Origin: Acidobacteriota bacterium
GTDB lineage: Bacteria > Acidobacteriota > Terriglobia > Terriglobales > Acidobacteriaceae
Direction of reading: 5' to 3'
DNA: 64,000 nucleotides
Assembly (NCBI GenBank): GCA_023410055.1
Contig: JAEYQK010000081.1
Location: 24,137-88,136, forward strand
The notes under the pieces are model-generated. The model had not been told where the DNA came from, did not search any database, and saw nothing but the letters and a program-made list of their open reading frames with translations. Made by a program: the position numbers and the translations under genes. Below are positions 1-8,748 of the stretch, in pieces (position 1 is the stretch's first letter; every line of letters starts with the position of its first letter).

Positions 1-2
1 CG

Positions 3-869
3 GCGGTTCTCAACCTACTGTCCTATCAGAACCAGATGCTGCTGGGACTGTACACTTTGCCGACGCTGTTCTCCGCCTATTTTTATGGACGCCGGCATGC
101 GACGCTGACCGCTCTCGCGAGCGTTGCCCTGGTCGGCATTCTCTACGGACTGGGATGGCCCGCTTGGCTTGCCAAGAGTACGTGGTACGAAGTGACCGTC
201 TGGGGTGCCACGCTGCTGGTGATCGGTTACGCAGTCGGTACGCTCTTTCGTGAACTCCATGAGACCTATCGCGGGATCCTGCTAATCCTGGAACATCTGA
301 TCACTCGCGACATGAAGGCGCACAAGCACGCCGTTCGAGTTTCGAACTACGCTGCCGCCGTCGCAACCGAACTCGATCTGAGCAAGCAGACCATCGAGGA
401 CATCCGCAAGACGGCCTTACTGCACGATCTCTCGAAACTCGGCATCAGTCACGAGATCATGCGCAAGACGGCGCAGATCATGGCGCAAACCGAGCGCAAT
501 CACATCAAGCGCGACGACCCGAATGTGGGTACTCTGGCAGTGCTCAAGCGGGTTGTACCGATCCTCATGGCAGGCGGAAAGGGTTCTGGACCTGAATTTG
601 CCGAACGCCACCTGGCGGCAGAGATCATCGCTGTTGCCGACGAGTACGAAATGCTAACCAGTGATCGTGACTCGCGAAACCCACTATCACCGACGGCCGC
701 CCGAAAGATCATCGCACGCAATGGCGGAATCAAGTTTGACGTGAAGGTGGTCGATGCTTTTCTCGAGGCGCTGGACAAGGGCGCTGTCGAAGTGGCGACG
801 GAAGTAACTGATGCAGAACCGATACCTCCGATTCCAGCTTCCTACACCTTCGCCCGTCACGCGATGTGA
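3..869 (+). CDS. Membrane-anchored HD-domain protein, 5' end outside the window
   Basis: The frame is open to the first bases of the window (codons AVLNLLSYQNQ precede the first ATG at 36), so the N-terminus is probably missing. Numbering from the ATG at 36, hydrophobic segments at about 1-40 and 50-75 form membrane helices, followed by a cytoplasmic HD domain: His98, then the His130-Asp131 pair in LLHDLSKLGI, then an AVADEYEMLTSD segment at 199-210. This resembles the HD-GYP fold (c-di-GMP phosphodiesterases), but the HHE metal-binding stretch expected before the GYP loop is absent. The loop reads GGKGSGP at 180-186. Catalytic activity is therefore doubtful and a sensory or scaffold role is possible. 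No operon partner is visible. Confidence 0.7.
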   Translation, partial: AVLNLLSYQNQMLLGLYTLPTLFSAYFYGRRHATLTALASVALVGILYGLGWPAWLAKSTWYEVTVWGATLLVIGYAVGTLFRELHETYRGILLILEHLITRDMKAHKHAVRVSNYAAAVATELDLSKQTIEDIRKTALLHDLSKLGISHEIMRKTAQIMAQTERNHIKRDDPNVGTLAVLKRVVPILMAGGKGSGPEFAERHLAAEIIAVADEYEMLTSDRDSRNPLSPTAARKIIARNGGIKFDVKVVDAFLEALDKGAVEVATEVTDAEPIPPIPASYTFARHAM

Positions 870-998
870 GTTCTTTCGAGAATGCCCTGCTGTGCCCAGA
901 CGGAGCCATGCTTCTCTGGTGCTGGAAGCTCCTGGAATGTGCGATACACTTGGCGAAAGCGGGGGACCCTCCGTTCCTTTTCTGCCAATAGATTCGGG

Positions 999-1026
999 TT
1001 GAATTTGGCTTTTTACCGGATACAAT
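999..1026 (+). promoter_or_regulatory. Putative sigma-70-type promoter for the sugar isomerase-like gene
   Basis: TTGAAT at 999-1004 and TACAAT at 1021-1026 are separated by 16 bases. The site lies about 130 bases upstream of the ATG at 1159. Apart from this pair, the 870-1158 gap holds nothing I could assign. Confidence 0.4.
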
Positions 1027-1158
1027 CGGTCTGCTCGAATAGTTTGGTCGCGAACTCGAGCCGAGGGTTCTAGAGCGACGACGGATGTAAAGGTCGAACC
1101 CAGGACAGGCGAGTGGTCAGGCGCCGGCAATAGACGAGGGAAAGGCACTGGGATTCTG

Positions 1159-1995
1159 ATGGTAAGAGCAATCTCTTCTTATGTTTATGTGAAAGAACGG
1201 CTGCACCCGGGCATGCTTGATTCGCTAGTCCGGGGTGGCGCTGAGTCAATTGAGGTTTTTGCTTCCCGCAGTCACTTCGATTACACGGACCGGCAGCACG
1301 TGCGCGAGGTCGCGACATGGTTTCAGTCCAGCGGCGTCGGCTTTAACTCGATCCACTCACCGCTGTTCAGCGACGGAGACTGGGGACGCAGTGGCACTCC
1401 GCCCATCAATATCGCGGATCGCGAGAAGAAGCGGCGTATTGAATCGATGGACGAGATCAAGCGCGCGCTTGAAGTTGCCGAAGTCGTGCCGTTTCGCTAC
1501 CTGATTCAGCACATTGGCTTGCCTGGAGAATACGAGGATCCAGCCAAGTTTGAAGCTGCTATGACCTCGATCGAGCACCTGCACGCCTTTGCCCGTCCAC
1601 TAGGCGTGAAACTGTTGCTGGAGAATATCCCCAACGACCTCTCGACGCCGGAGAAACTTGCTGAACTGCTGAAGACCCTTCATATCGCTGACCTCGGCAT
1701 CTGCTTCGACACGGGCCATGCACACATTATGACCAGTGTCCCCGACGCCTTCCATTTGCTGAAGGATCACATACGCTCCACGCATGTTCACGACAACAAC
1801 AAGGAAAAAGACGAGCACTTGTGGCCCGGCAACGGCACGATCGACTGGAACGAAACCATCCGGCTTTTGCGTTCGGCGCCGAACGTTCCCCCAATTCTGC
1901 TAGAGATCAATGCCGGGGATGATCCCAAGATCGTGGAGAACTGCAAGAGGACTTTCGAGAAACTGGAAAAAGCTGAGCAGGCTGGCGCGGAATAG
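1159..1995 (+). CDS. Sugar phosphate isomerase/epimerase-like TIM-barrel protein
   Basis: 278 residues, the usual length of the xylose isomerase-like/AP endonuclease family 2 TIM-barrel proteins. Metal-site-type motifs are visible in order: His66 in NSIHSPLF, Glu155 in ENIPND, Asp184 to His189 in FDTGHAH, His209 and His211 in HVHDN, and His220 in DEHLWPGNG. Members of this superfamily isomerise or epimerise sugars and related polyols with a divalent metal. The substrate cannot be told from sequence. The ATG at 1159 has only a weak ribosome binding site. The gene stands alone and is followed by a decayed gene. Confidence 0.8.
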   Translation: MVRAISSYVYVKERLHPGMLDSLVRGGAESIEVFASRSHFDYTDRQHVREVATWFQSSGVGFNSIHSPLFSDGDWGRSGTPPINIADREKKRRIESMDEIKRALEVAEVVPFRYLIQHIGLPGEYEDPAKFEAAMTSIEHLHAFARPLGVKLLLENIPNDLSTPEKLAELLKTLHIADLGICFDTGHAHIMTSVPDAFHLLKDHIRSTHVHDNNKEKDEHLWPGNGTIDWNETIRLLRSAPNVPPILLEINAGDDPKIVENCKRTFEKLEKAEQAGAE

Positions 1996-1999
1996 GGCG

Positions 2000-2601
2000 A
2001 TGAACACGCGACGTGTTTTGGTCTTCGTGATCTAGTTGACGTTTGTCTTTTTCTTCGCCACTTACGGCCAGCAAACGAAGCCAGCCAGAGCGGGCTCAAA
2101 ATTCAGCGTCGTTACCTACGAGCTCCCGTCGTGGGGCAATGGATTTCCTCGCTTTCTCAATCGAATTGCCGGAAGGTATGAAGGTTCGGCTTAGCAACGG
2201 ACCTGATTTCGACGTCCACTCTATTGTCCGTTCTGATGGTGATCGTTCTGCCAAGCTTGGAATCTACCTGGGCCATCACCCGAGCACAAACTCCCCTGCA
2301 AGTGCGTCAAAAGAAATCGGGGACCATCGCCAGTTATCTGGCGCGACTGGCGAGCGCAAGAAGATGGCAGGACTGTCCATCACAGCGAGGCCCTGATCGA
2401 GAATTTCTTCCCTTGCAGCCAGGCCGATAAAGTGACTCGCAAGCTGCGCCGGATTATCCGCCCGCTCCGAATACAGCCGTGAAGCAAGCTCCTCCCGATG
2501 AAGGCTGCGGATTGCAGATGCATATCTTCATGGAAGCCAACCAGCAAGAAGAAATCGACAGAATGATCTCGTGGATCGGTACCTTGAGGAAGAAGCGCTA
2601 A
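2000..2601 (+). pseudogene. Decayed exported protein gene (nonsense codon and frameshifts)
   Basis: An ATG at 2000 opens a signal-peptide-like segment (MNTRRVLVFVI), interrupted after 11 codons by TAG and then resuming as LTFVFFFATYGQQTKP. The reading then shifts to another frame, MDFLAFSIELPEGMKVRL continuing to LGIYLGHHPS, which runs to about 2320. A third frame gives HHSEALIENFFPCSQADKV near 2380-2440. A fourth segment, starting near SDSQAAPDYPP, runs through MHIFMEANQQEEIDRMISWI to a TAA at 2601. The pieces read as one former protein of about 200 residues with an N-terminal export signal. The family was not recognised. Several independent lesions argue against a sequencing error. Confidence 0.6.
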
Positions 2602-2640
2602 ATCTTGCTGACGCGAAGTGGCACCAAGAATAACCATCTG

Positions 2641-2670
2641 TTGCACTTGTACGGAATAGCGCCGTACAAT
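2641..2670 (+). promoter_or_regulatory. Putative promoter giving a leaderless toxin-antitoxin transcript
   Basis: TTGCAC at 2641-2646 and TACAAT at 2665-2670 are 18 bases apart. The antitoxin ATG is at 2678, seven bases after the -10 box, so transcription would start at or next to the start codon. No Shine-Dalgarno sequence is seen. Confidence 0.45.
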
Positions 2671-2677
2671 ATGTTTG

Positions 2678-2962
2678 ATGGCACATGCACACACAGTCCG
2701 AAGTGAACGATTGGAAGCGAGGCTCACCTCTGAGCAAAAAAGGAACATCGAGGAGGCTGCTTCCATCCGAGGCATTTCTATCTCTGACTTCGTGATATCA
2801 AGTGCGCACGAAGCCGCCACCCGACTCATCCGCGAAAAGCAGGTACTTACCCTTTCGGAGCAGGATCGCCAGACTTTTTTTGACCTCCTTCTCAACCCTC
2901 CCAAACCGAACAAGCGGGCAATTGCGGCCGCGAAAAGGGTAAAGCGGGAGATCGCCTGTTAG
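2678..2962 (+). CDS. DUF1778-family (TacA-like) antitoxin
   Basis: 94 residues. The N-terminal half (RSERLEARLTSEQKRNIEEA, then ASIRGISISDFVISSAHEAA) is the ribbon-helix-helix fold of DUF1778 antitoxins. The C-terminal tail (TFFDLLLNPPKPNKRAIAAA) is the segment that normally wraps and inhibits the partner acetyltransferase. The in-frame ATG at 2678 is preferred to the TTG at 2675. The stop codon directly abuts the toxin start at 2963, so the pair is one operon and probably translationally coupled. The family usually represses its own promoter, and the only promoter-like site lies just upstream. Confidence 0.88.
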   Translation: MAHAHTVRSERLEARLTSEQKRNIEEAASIRGISISDFVISSAHEAATRLIREKQVLTLSEQDRQTFFDLLLNPPKPNKRAIAAAKRVKREIAC

Positions 2963-3493
2963 GTGCCGACCCGAGCCATTCCACAACAGTTCAGGTTTGA
3001 GCCGCTCGACGCGAGACAACATGATCGCGCCGGATTCTCATGCGGCGTCGAAGCTTTGGACCATTATCTGAAAACCCAAGCGACTCAGGACATGCGGCGG
3101 CACGTTTCGGCCGTTTTCGTACTCAGCCACGATGGTGCGACCATCGCCGGCTTCTGCACTCTTTCGCAATATGCAATAAGTGCTGACCTGCTTCCGCCGC
3201 AAGTAGCTGCCGCGTTGCGATTGCCAAGGTATTCGCTTATTCCTGCCACTCTGCTCGGCCGACTTGCTGTCGATTGTTCCTTCCAAAGAAAAGGAATCGG
3301 CGAGTTGCTCCTGTTCACTGCGCTCGAACGGGCAATGAAACTCAGTACGGCGGTTGCGTCAGCGACCGTAGTGGTAGACGCCAAGGACGAGAAAGCTATC
3401 GATTTTTATTCAAAATATGGATTCCGTCCGCTAGTTGATGCACCCCGACGCTTGGTCCTGCCCATGCGCACCATCAGAACAATGTTTGAATAG
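2963..3493 (+). CDS. GNAT acetyltransferase toxin (TacT/AtaT-like)
   Basis: 176 residues with a GTG start immediately after the antitoxin stop, with no spacer. The sequence follows the GNAT fold of DUF1778-partner toxins: FSCGVEALDHYLKTQA near 25-40, acetyl-CoA-binding QRKGIGE at 108-114, and a C-terminal AIDFYSKYGFRPL with candidate catalytic Tyr149 or Tyr152. Known members acetylate the amino group of aminoacyl-tRNAs and arrest translation. Order, spacing and sizes match a type II module. All motif positions look intact, so the toxin is probably functional. It ends five bases from the convergent LOG-family gene. Confidence 0.88.
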   Translation: MPTRAIPQQFRFEPLDARQHDRAGFSCGVEALDHYLKTQATQDMRRHVSAVFVLSHDGATIAGFCTLSQYAISADLLPPQVAAALRLPRYSLIPATLLGRLAVDCSFQRKGIGELLLFTALERAMKLSTAVASATVVVDAKDEKAIDFYSKYGFRPLVDAPRRLVLPMRTIRTMFE

Positions 3494-3498
3494 TCACA

Positions 3499-4386
3499 CT
3501 ATCTTCTCGTCTTTGCGATTTCCGGTACACGCTGCATCTTTCCCGGCGGTGCATAGTGCAAGTGGTGTTCGATCAGGCCTTCGCGGAGATACTCAAACGC
3601 GTCCTCAGGACAATCGCACATCTTGAACAGATTGAGGTCCTCCGGTGAAATCACGGCCGCATCGACGAGCGCCTGGAAGTTGATCACGCGGTTCCAGTAA
3701 TCACTGCCGTAGAGAACAACAATAATCTTCTTCGCCAACTTCTCGGTCTGCGCGAGCGTCAGAATCTCGAACATTTCGTCGAAAGTCCCAAAGCCGCCAG
3801 GAAAAACTATGAGCGCCTTGGCCAGGTAAGCAAACCACAACTTGCGCATGAAGAAGTAGTGGAACTCGAAGTTGAGTTCGGGCGAGATATAGGGATTAGG
3901 CATCTGCTCGAAAGGCAGGGCAATATTCAGGCCGACGGTCTTCCCTCCGGCCTCGTAAGCGCCGCGGTTAGCGGCTTCCATGATGCCTGGTCCACCGCCT
4001 GTGGTGACGACGAACCTCTGACGCTTTGACTCAAGGGTCATCGCCCACTCGGTTAGCAGAAACGCGAGTTTGCGCGCGTCTTCATAGTAGCGAGCCATCT
4101 CGACAGCAGCCTTGCGCAGTTTCTCTTCTCGCTGCATCTCGGGGGGGGCGAGTTTATTCGAGCCCGGTTTTTGCAGAAGGGCCAGCGCATCCTCAGCATC
4201 GGAGAGACTAGTAAAACGGGCCGAACCGAAGAAGACGACTGTGTCCTGAATGCGTTCGCGGCGGAAGCGCGCGAGAGGCTCCTGATATTCCGCAAGAATA
4301 CGCAAAATGCGGCCATCGGGACTGTCCAGAAAATGCTTGTTTTCGTAAGCGAGCGGAGAGCGCAAAGAGTTGTTATTTTCAGACAT
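3499..4386 (-). CDS. LOG family protein (Rossmann fold, lysine decarboxylase-like)
   Basis: 295 residues from the ATG at 4386; a TTG seven codons upstream is less likely. The family signatures are GGGPGIMEA at about 130-138 and PGGFGTFDE at about 196-204, the nucleotide and phosphoribosyl binding loops of LOG proteins. Characterised LOG enzymes remove ribose 5-phosphate from cytokinin nucleotides or hydrolyse AMP. The older name lysine decarboxylase is not supported biochemically. The extra N-terminal region of about 90 residues places it in the large subgroup. Convergent with the toxin gene; no operon partner. Confidence 0.85.
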   Translation of the reverse strand: MSENNNSLRSPLAYENKHFLDSPDGRILRILAEYQEPLARFRRERIQDTVVFFGSARFTSLSDAEDALALLQKPGSNKLAPPEMQREEKLRKAAVEMARYYEDARKLAFLLTEWAMTLESKRQRFVVTTGGGPGIMEAANRGAYEAGGKTVGLNIALPFEQMPNPYISPELNFEFHYFFMRKLWFAYLAKALIVFPGGFGTFDEMFEILTLAQTEKLAKKIIVVLYGSDYWNRVINFQALVDAAVISPEDLNLFKMCDCPEDAFEYLREGLIEHHLHYAPPGKMQRVPEIAKTRR

Positions 4387-4477
4387 AGGAAAATCGCAAT
4401 AGATCAAAAATGAAATCAGAAAATCGAACTAGCAGCCAAGAGCTGAATGCTAAGGCATGTGACACTAAAGTTGTACT

Positions 4478-4927
4478 CTATTTTTTCTCGCGGTACTGGA
4501 CGGCGGTCCAGATGCCAACCCACATGTCGATCAGTCCGAGCCCGGTGACTGCGCCGCGGGTGAAGAAATGCTGAAACAATTGGCGAAACGCGGGATGATC
4601 TGCGACCAGCGAATTGTGCTGCCAAACCGGGGTCCACGGCAGCACAACCAACACCATGCCCAATTCCACGCAGAAGAGAACTAGTATCACCAGTTTCAAT
4701 CGCTGAGTCCACAATGGCTCGGACGCAGGCTCAACAGCGACAGTCTGCGGGTCTGACTGCGTCACGATTTGGGGACCGGCCTCAGATCGCTCTGGCACAG
4801 TGGGATCTGCTCTGAATCCGCTCTCCGCATAAGCTCGCTCCGGAGTCTTGGGCTCAGCATCACTAAACAGTGAGCGCTGTGGAGAAGACCCGGTCTGCGA
4901 TGAACTTCCATTATGAGTAGAGCCCAT
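4478..4927 (-). CDS. Conserved hypothetical membrane protein
   Basis: 149 residues. The first 70 are polar, low in hydrophobicity and probably disordered. Two hydrophobic segments follow, RLKLVILVLFCVELGMVLVV at about 75-94 and, after a loop, GAVTGLGLIDMWVGIWTAV near the C-terminus. The family was not recognised. It lies 20 bases downstream of the large TPR gene on the same strand, so the two are likely cotranscribed. Confidence 0.6.
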   Translation of the reverse strand: MGSTHNGSSSQTGSSPQRSLFSDAEPKTPERAYAESGFRADPTVPERSEAGPQIVTQSDPQTVAVEPASEPLWTQRLKLVILVLFCVELGMVLVVLPWTPVWQHNSLVADHPAFRQLFQHFFTRGAVTGLGLIDMWVGIWTAVQYREKK

Positions 4928-4946
4928 AGTCTGATTCTAACGGATT

Positions 4947-7900
4947 CTACGATCTCAGGGTTTTGATGCGCTCAGCAACATCACGGTAATCGATATTTGT
5001 GCCATAGACTTCCATGAAGTGGCCGAGGGCGGCTTGGCGGTCACCGGCGGCATCGCATGCACACGCTAGCTCGTAACGGATCGCCGTGTCGGTGTCGTAG
5101 TCAATGTGATTCGCCGTGAGTGCGCGCTCGTACCAGCGAACAGCAAGGTCGGGAACGCCCTTCTTCAAGAAGCAATCAGCCAACCACGTATAAGCCTGAA
5201 TCCGCTGTGGAAAGTCATGTCCGCGTTCTATCGCTTTACACACCTTCTGGAACTCGCCGATTGCTTCGTCGAAAAGATCCATTTCCTTGAACGCGACGCC
5301 GAGGTTGTAATGGGTCTCCGGGTCTTCCCCTTCGTCACTGCCAGCCTCAACGCTCTCCTTGAACTCGGCGAAGATGTCGTTTAGCGCACCACGTTCTTCC
5401 TCCAGGCTTGCGGCGGCTATAGTAGGTGGCGCTATCTCTTCAGCCGTGCTCACCTGAGGCTCTGGCGCAGTCACTGCCGGAGCAATCGGAGCCGGAACGG
5501 CACTGATAGGCACCTCCGGAAGGGGAGCTGGAGCGGACACAGCGATGCTAGGAACGGGTTCAGCATGCGCCGGTGCGGCCGGTTGTGACGGTGCAGCAAC
5601 GACATTCTGCTGATAGTCGTCAGCCGATTCATCTTCAGCTTGGCACTCATCATCGACTTCGGCCTGTGCCTCGGGCTGGGGTTCGTCGATGCTGAAGTCG
5701 CCGAGTGAAGCTTCCAGATCTTGGACGAAGGAGTCCAGCAGGTTCGGAGCCGCAGCGTTGGACGACGGCGGCGGTGGTGCGATCGCGGCCGCCGGTGGTA
5801 CCACAGGTTCAGCATGAACGACCGGGGCCGGCGCTGAAAATGGCGGTTCGTACGTCGAGGCAACGTGCTTTATGGCCGGAGCAGAAGTTGCTGGCTCTAT
5901 TGTCGCTTCGTCGATAATCGATGGCTTCGCAGACGGAAACACCGGCTCGGGCACCGAACTGGTGGGCGCGGCCGTGACTAGCGGTTCGTGAGCCATCGGC
6001 GGCGTTGCAGCTAGCGGAGTCACGGGTGAAGCGAACGGTTCGGGCTGCGGAGGTTCAAGTGCCGGTTCGTAGAGCTGCTGTAACTCAGACGCCAGCTCCA
6101 GCTTTGTCTCGTAGGCCGAAAGCACTTGTTCGTGCGCAGTGACAGGCGTGTGATCGCCTGGGATTTGCACGTCTGACGATATGAGCAGGGGATCGGCGCC
6201 AGCATGTCCGTACGATTCCGTTGTCAACTGCTCATCGCCCGCAAATTCGAACTCATTGACAGTCGCTTCGGTGCTCGCGCCAAAGCCAACTGCTCCAGCT
6301 GTGCTCTCTTCAAAAGCGATGCCGCCTGTGGTGCTCGCTCCAAGGTTTGTAAGCCTTACGTGCAACTCCCGAACTTCCGGATGCGTGGGATCGATCAGCG
6401 CACACCGTTCGATCGCTGTCTGCGCTTCGGGCCACATGCCCTGCGATATGTAGAACCGGACTTCGTCGAGCAGCTCTGGTAACGGATTCTCTTGTGCCGC
6501 ATCATCCCACGAAGAAATGGTCGTTTCATGTTGCGCAACAGGCGAAAGGTGAGGAGCTACAGGAGCAGGCTCCTGCTGGGCAGCCATAGGAGGATGCTGA
6601 ACGGGCGCCGCATGTTCCTGTGCTGGGGCATGCTCGACCTCGAACATCTCCTCCCACTCAGAAGACAGATCTATTTCGTGGGCCTGATGCGAGACCGGGG
6701 CGGAAGGAAGCGGAGGCGCGACCGGGTGAACGGGAGTCGCGGGGGTAGGTAGCGGGGCCGGAACGGATCGTGTAGGCTCCGCAGTGATGCTGGGCTTCAC
6801 CGGGGATGCAGCAATGGGCGGCACAGTGACCGTGGCAGCAGCCTCACTAGCAACCGATGCGGGCGGTAGACCTGCACGACGGCGGTACTTTCTCGTCAGT
6901 TCCGCATAGAAGCGCGATTCTTTGGCGAAGCCGGCTATTGCATGGATCTTCTCCAGCACGGCACAGCGCTCAGCCGCTTCTTTCGGCTTTCCGGAACGCG
7001 AATACAGCGACGCCAGTCGCTGATTGATGCGAACATCATGTGGAACTCTCGGCAGCAGCTTCTCAAGCGGTGCGATCGCTTTGGAGATGAGGTTATAGGA
7101 ATCGAAAAGGTCAGCATCCGTCAGCGCTGCTTCTATCTGTTCACCGATGTCGTTTGGATAGTTCTGTTCTACCTGCGAGGCTGGATAAGTATCCTCGGAC
7201 ACATCTTCCGACAGAGGCTCGTTTTCAGGCTGTGCCGGTTCGAAGCGTTGTAGACGCGAGAGTTCGTCTGCTACGGGCTGCGGCTGGGCTGATTGAAACC
7301 TTCGCTCCGGAGCCTGCACGCCTGTTTCGGGCTCTGGTGGAAGTGACTCGGAAAGCCGCGAGAGTATCTGCCGGTAATTCTGTGCGTGTTGCGGATTCTC
7401 GGGTTCCAGAGCGGCTAAGCGTTGATACAGGTCGCGTGCCTTTGTGAGTTCGCCCTGCTGCACATATGCATGGGCCAGCAGTTCAGTGACCTCGGTGGCG
7501 GAACCCGCATTTCCCGCACGCTGGAATATCGCCGAGAGCTGCTCAAGCGCCTTCGGATTGCTCTTCACCCGGCCCGTCAACGATTGCAGAGTCTGGAGAA
7601 AGGCAGGCTGATTAGAGGCCAGCATGACCGTCGCATGCTCACTGAAGAAATCCAGAGCCTTCTCGTAGGCGCCACTGGCCATGAGGGCTTCGCCATAACC
7701 GGCAACCCCCGAAGGATCGTTGTAAACCTGTAGCAGTTTCCGCGCGACCGGCTCCGCATGATCAAGGCGCGCAAGCGAAAGATAAGACCTAAGCAGAGTA
7801 CGCAAACCCTCAGGCTGCGAATCCAGATCCGGCACCTTCTCCAGAATCTGTATTGCACCTTCGGGATCGCCCGAATCGAACTTGACCTGGCCGCGCATGA

Positions 7901-8525
7901 GTGTGGCGGGGCCGAAGTTCGGATCAAGCTCGCAGACCTTTGCCAGTGCATCGTCTGCGAGATCGAGTGCTCCACGCGTGCGCAGCGCTTCCGCATTTCG
8001 GAAGTAAAGATCGCGAGCCTCGGCGGCGCAACCGATTCTGACATAGAGCTCGGCGAGTCTGGTCTGGAGAGAACTATTTTCTGGATCCAGTTGGAGAGTT
8101 TTCTGAAAGACAGCAGCGGCCTGAGGCAACTCGTTGTTGCGCAGGTGATGCTCCGCCACCTGCAAGAACTGGCCGCGAGCGTCGTTGTGAAGTCCCTGTT
8201 GGGTGTAAAGATCGCCAAGTTTCTGAACAGCTTCAATTGCGCCGGGGTTTTGCTTGGTCAGCTTCTTGTACATGGCGATGGCGCGAACAGTGAAGCCGTC
8301 AGTAGCGTACGCATCGCCTATCTTGCGAAAGTATTCGGTCGCCTTCTCGGTATTGCCGACACGCGCATAGAGGTCGCCGACGGTATTCATCACCGTCAGA
8401 TCTTTTGGATCTTCGGCAAGAATCTTCTCGTATTCGACAATGGCGTTCTGCAGCTTGCCCTGTTTTACGCTGCGCTCCGCCGACGCGAGGACCTTTGTCT
8501 TGTTAAACCCGAAGCCGAACACCAT
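4947..8525 (-). CDS. Large tetratricopeptide-repeat scaffold protein
   Basis: 1192 residues from the ATG at 8525, which has GGAG nine bases upstream; an earlier in-frame ATG at 8633 lacks support. The N-terminal 400 residues are consecutive TPR units (for example VGDLYARVGNTEKATEYFRK and LYVRIGCAAEARDLYFRNAE). A middle TPR cluster lies at about 480-560, then isolated TPRs separated by long Pro/Ala/Glu-rich linkers, and a final TPR block (HYNLGVAFKEMDLFDEAIGE) of about 100 residues. No signal peptide or membrane helix is seen, so it is probably cytoplasmic. The architecture resembles long acidobacterial and myxobacterial TPR proteins with a protein-interaction role; function unknown. It is followed closely by a small membrane protein. 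Confidence 0.85.
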   Translation of the reverse strand: MVFGFGFNKTKVLASAERSVKQGKLQNAIVEYEKILAEDPKDLTVMNTVGDLYARVGNTEKATEYFRKIGDAYATDGFTVRAIAMYKKLTKQNPGAIEAVQKLGDLYTQQGLHNDARGQFLQVAEHHLRNNELPQAAAVFQKTLQLDPENSSLQTRLAELYVRIGCAAEARDLYFRNAEALRTRGALDLADDALAKVCELDPNFGPATLMRGQVKFDSGDPEGAIQILEKVPDLDSQPEGLRTLLRSYLSLARLDHAEPVARKLLQVYNDPSGVAGYGEALMASGAYEKALDFFSEHATVMLASNQPAFLQTLQSLTGRVKSNPKALEQLSAIFQRAGNAGSATEVTELLAHAYVQQGELTKARDLYQRLAALEPENPQHAQNYRQILSRLSESLPPEPETGVQAPERRFQSAQPQPVADELSRLQRFEPAQPENEPLSEDVSEDTYPASQVEQNYPNDIGEQIEAALTDADLFDSYNLISKAIAPLEKLLPRVPHDVRINQRLASLYSRSGKPKEAAERCAVLEKIHAIAGFAKESRFYAELTRKYRRRAGLPPASVASEAAATVTVPPIAASPVKPSITAEPTRSVPAPLPTPATPVHPVAPPLPSAPVSHQAHEIDLSSEWEEMFEVEHAPAQEHAAPVQHPPMAAQQEPAPVAPHLSPVAQHETTISSWDDAAQENPLPELLDEVRFYISQGMWPEAQTAIERCALIDPTHPEVRELHVRLTNLGASTTGGIAFEESTAGAVGFGASTEATVNEFEFAGDEQLTTESYGHAGADPLLISSDVQIPGDHTPVTAHEQVLSAYETKLELASELQQLYEPALEPPQPEPFASPVTPLAATPPMAHEPLVTAAPTSSVPEPVFPSAKPSIIDEATIEPATSAPAIKHVASTYEPPFSAPAPVVHAEPVVPPAAAIAPPPPSSNAAAPNLLDSFVQDLEASLGDFSIDEPQPEAQAEVDDECQAEDESADDYQQNVVAAPSQPAAPAHAEPVPSIAVSAPAPLPEVPISAVPAPIAPAVTAPEPQVSTAEEIAPPTIAAASLEEERGALNDIFAEFKESVEAGSDEGEDPETHYNLGVAFKEMDLFDEAIGEFQKVCKAIERGHDFPQRIQAYTWLADCFLKKGVPDLAVRWYERALTANHIDYDTDTAIRYELACACDAAGDRQAALGHFMEVYGTNIDYRDVAERIKTLRS

Positions 8526-8693
8526 GAAATCGCACTCCGTTACTGCTGGGCCGTCGCAACGCAAACCCGCGTAAGCGACACTCAGACTTGGAGTTAAGTT
8601 ACCACAACGACACGGGCCGGAGCACTGTACCATGGGGCATGTACCAAGTAAGCAATCCCCCTTGAAAACGGCGGCCAGCTCTGGAAAAAGGGC

Positions 8694-8729
8694 AAAAGAA
8701 AACCCCGCAACCGATGCTCGGAGCGGGGT
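8694..8729 (-). terminator. Intrinsic terminator of the YfgM-like gene
   Basis: ACCCCGC at 8702-8708 pairs with GCGGGGT at 8723-8729. On the minus strand the stem is followed by TTTTCTTTT. Confidence 0.8.
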
Positions 8730-8748
8730 AAGAGATCTGACTGTAAGC

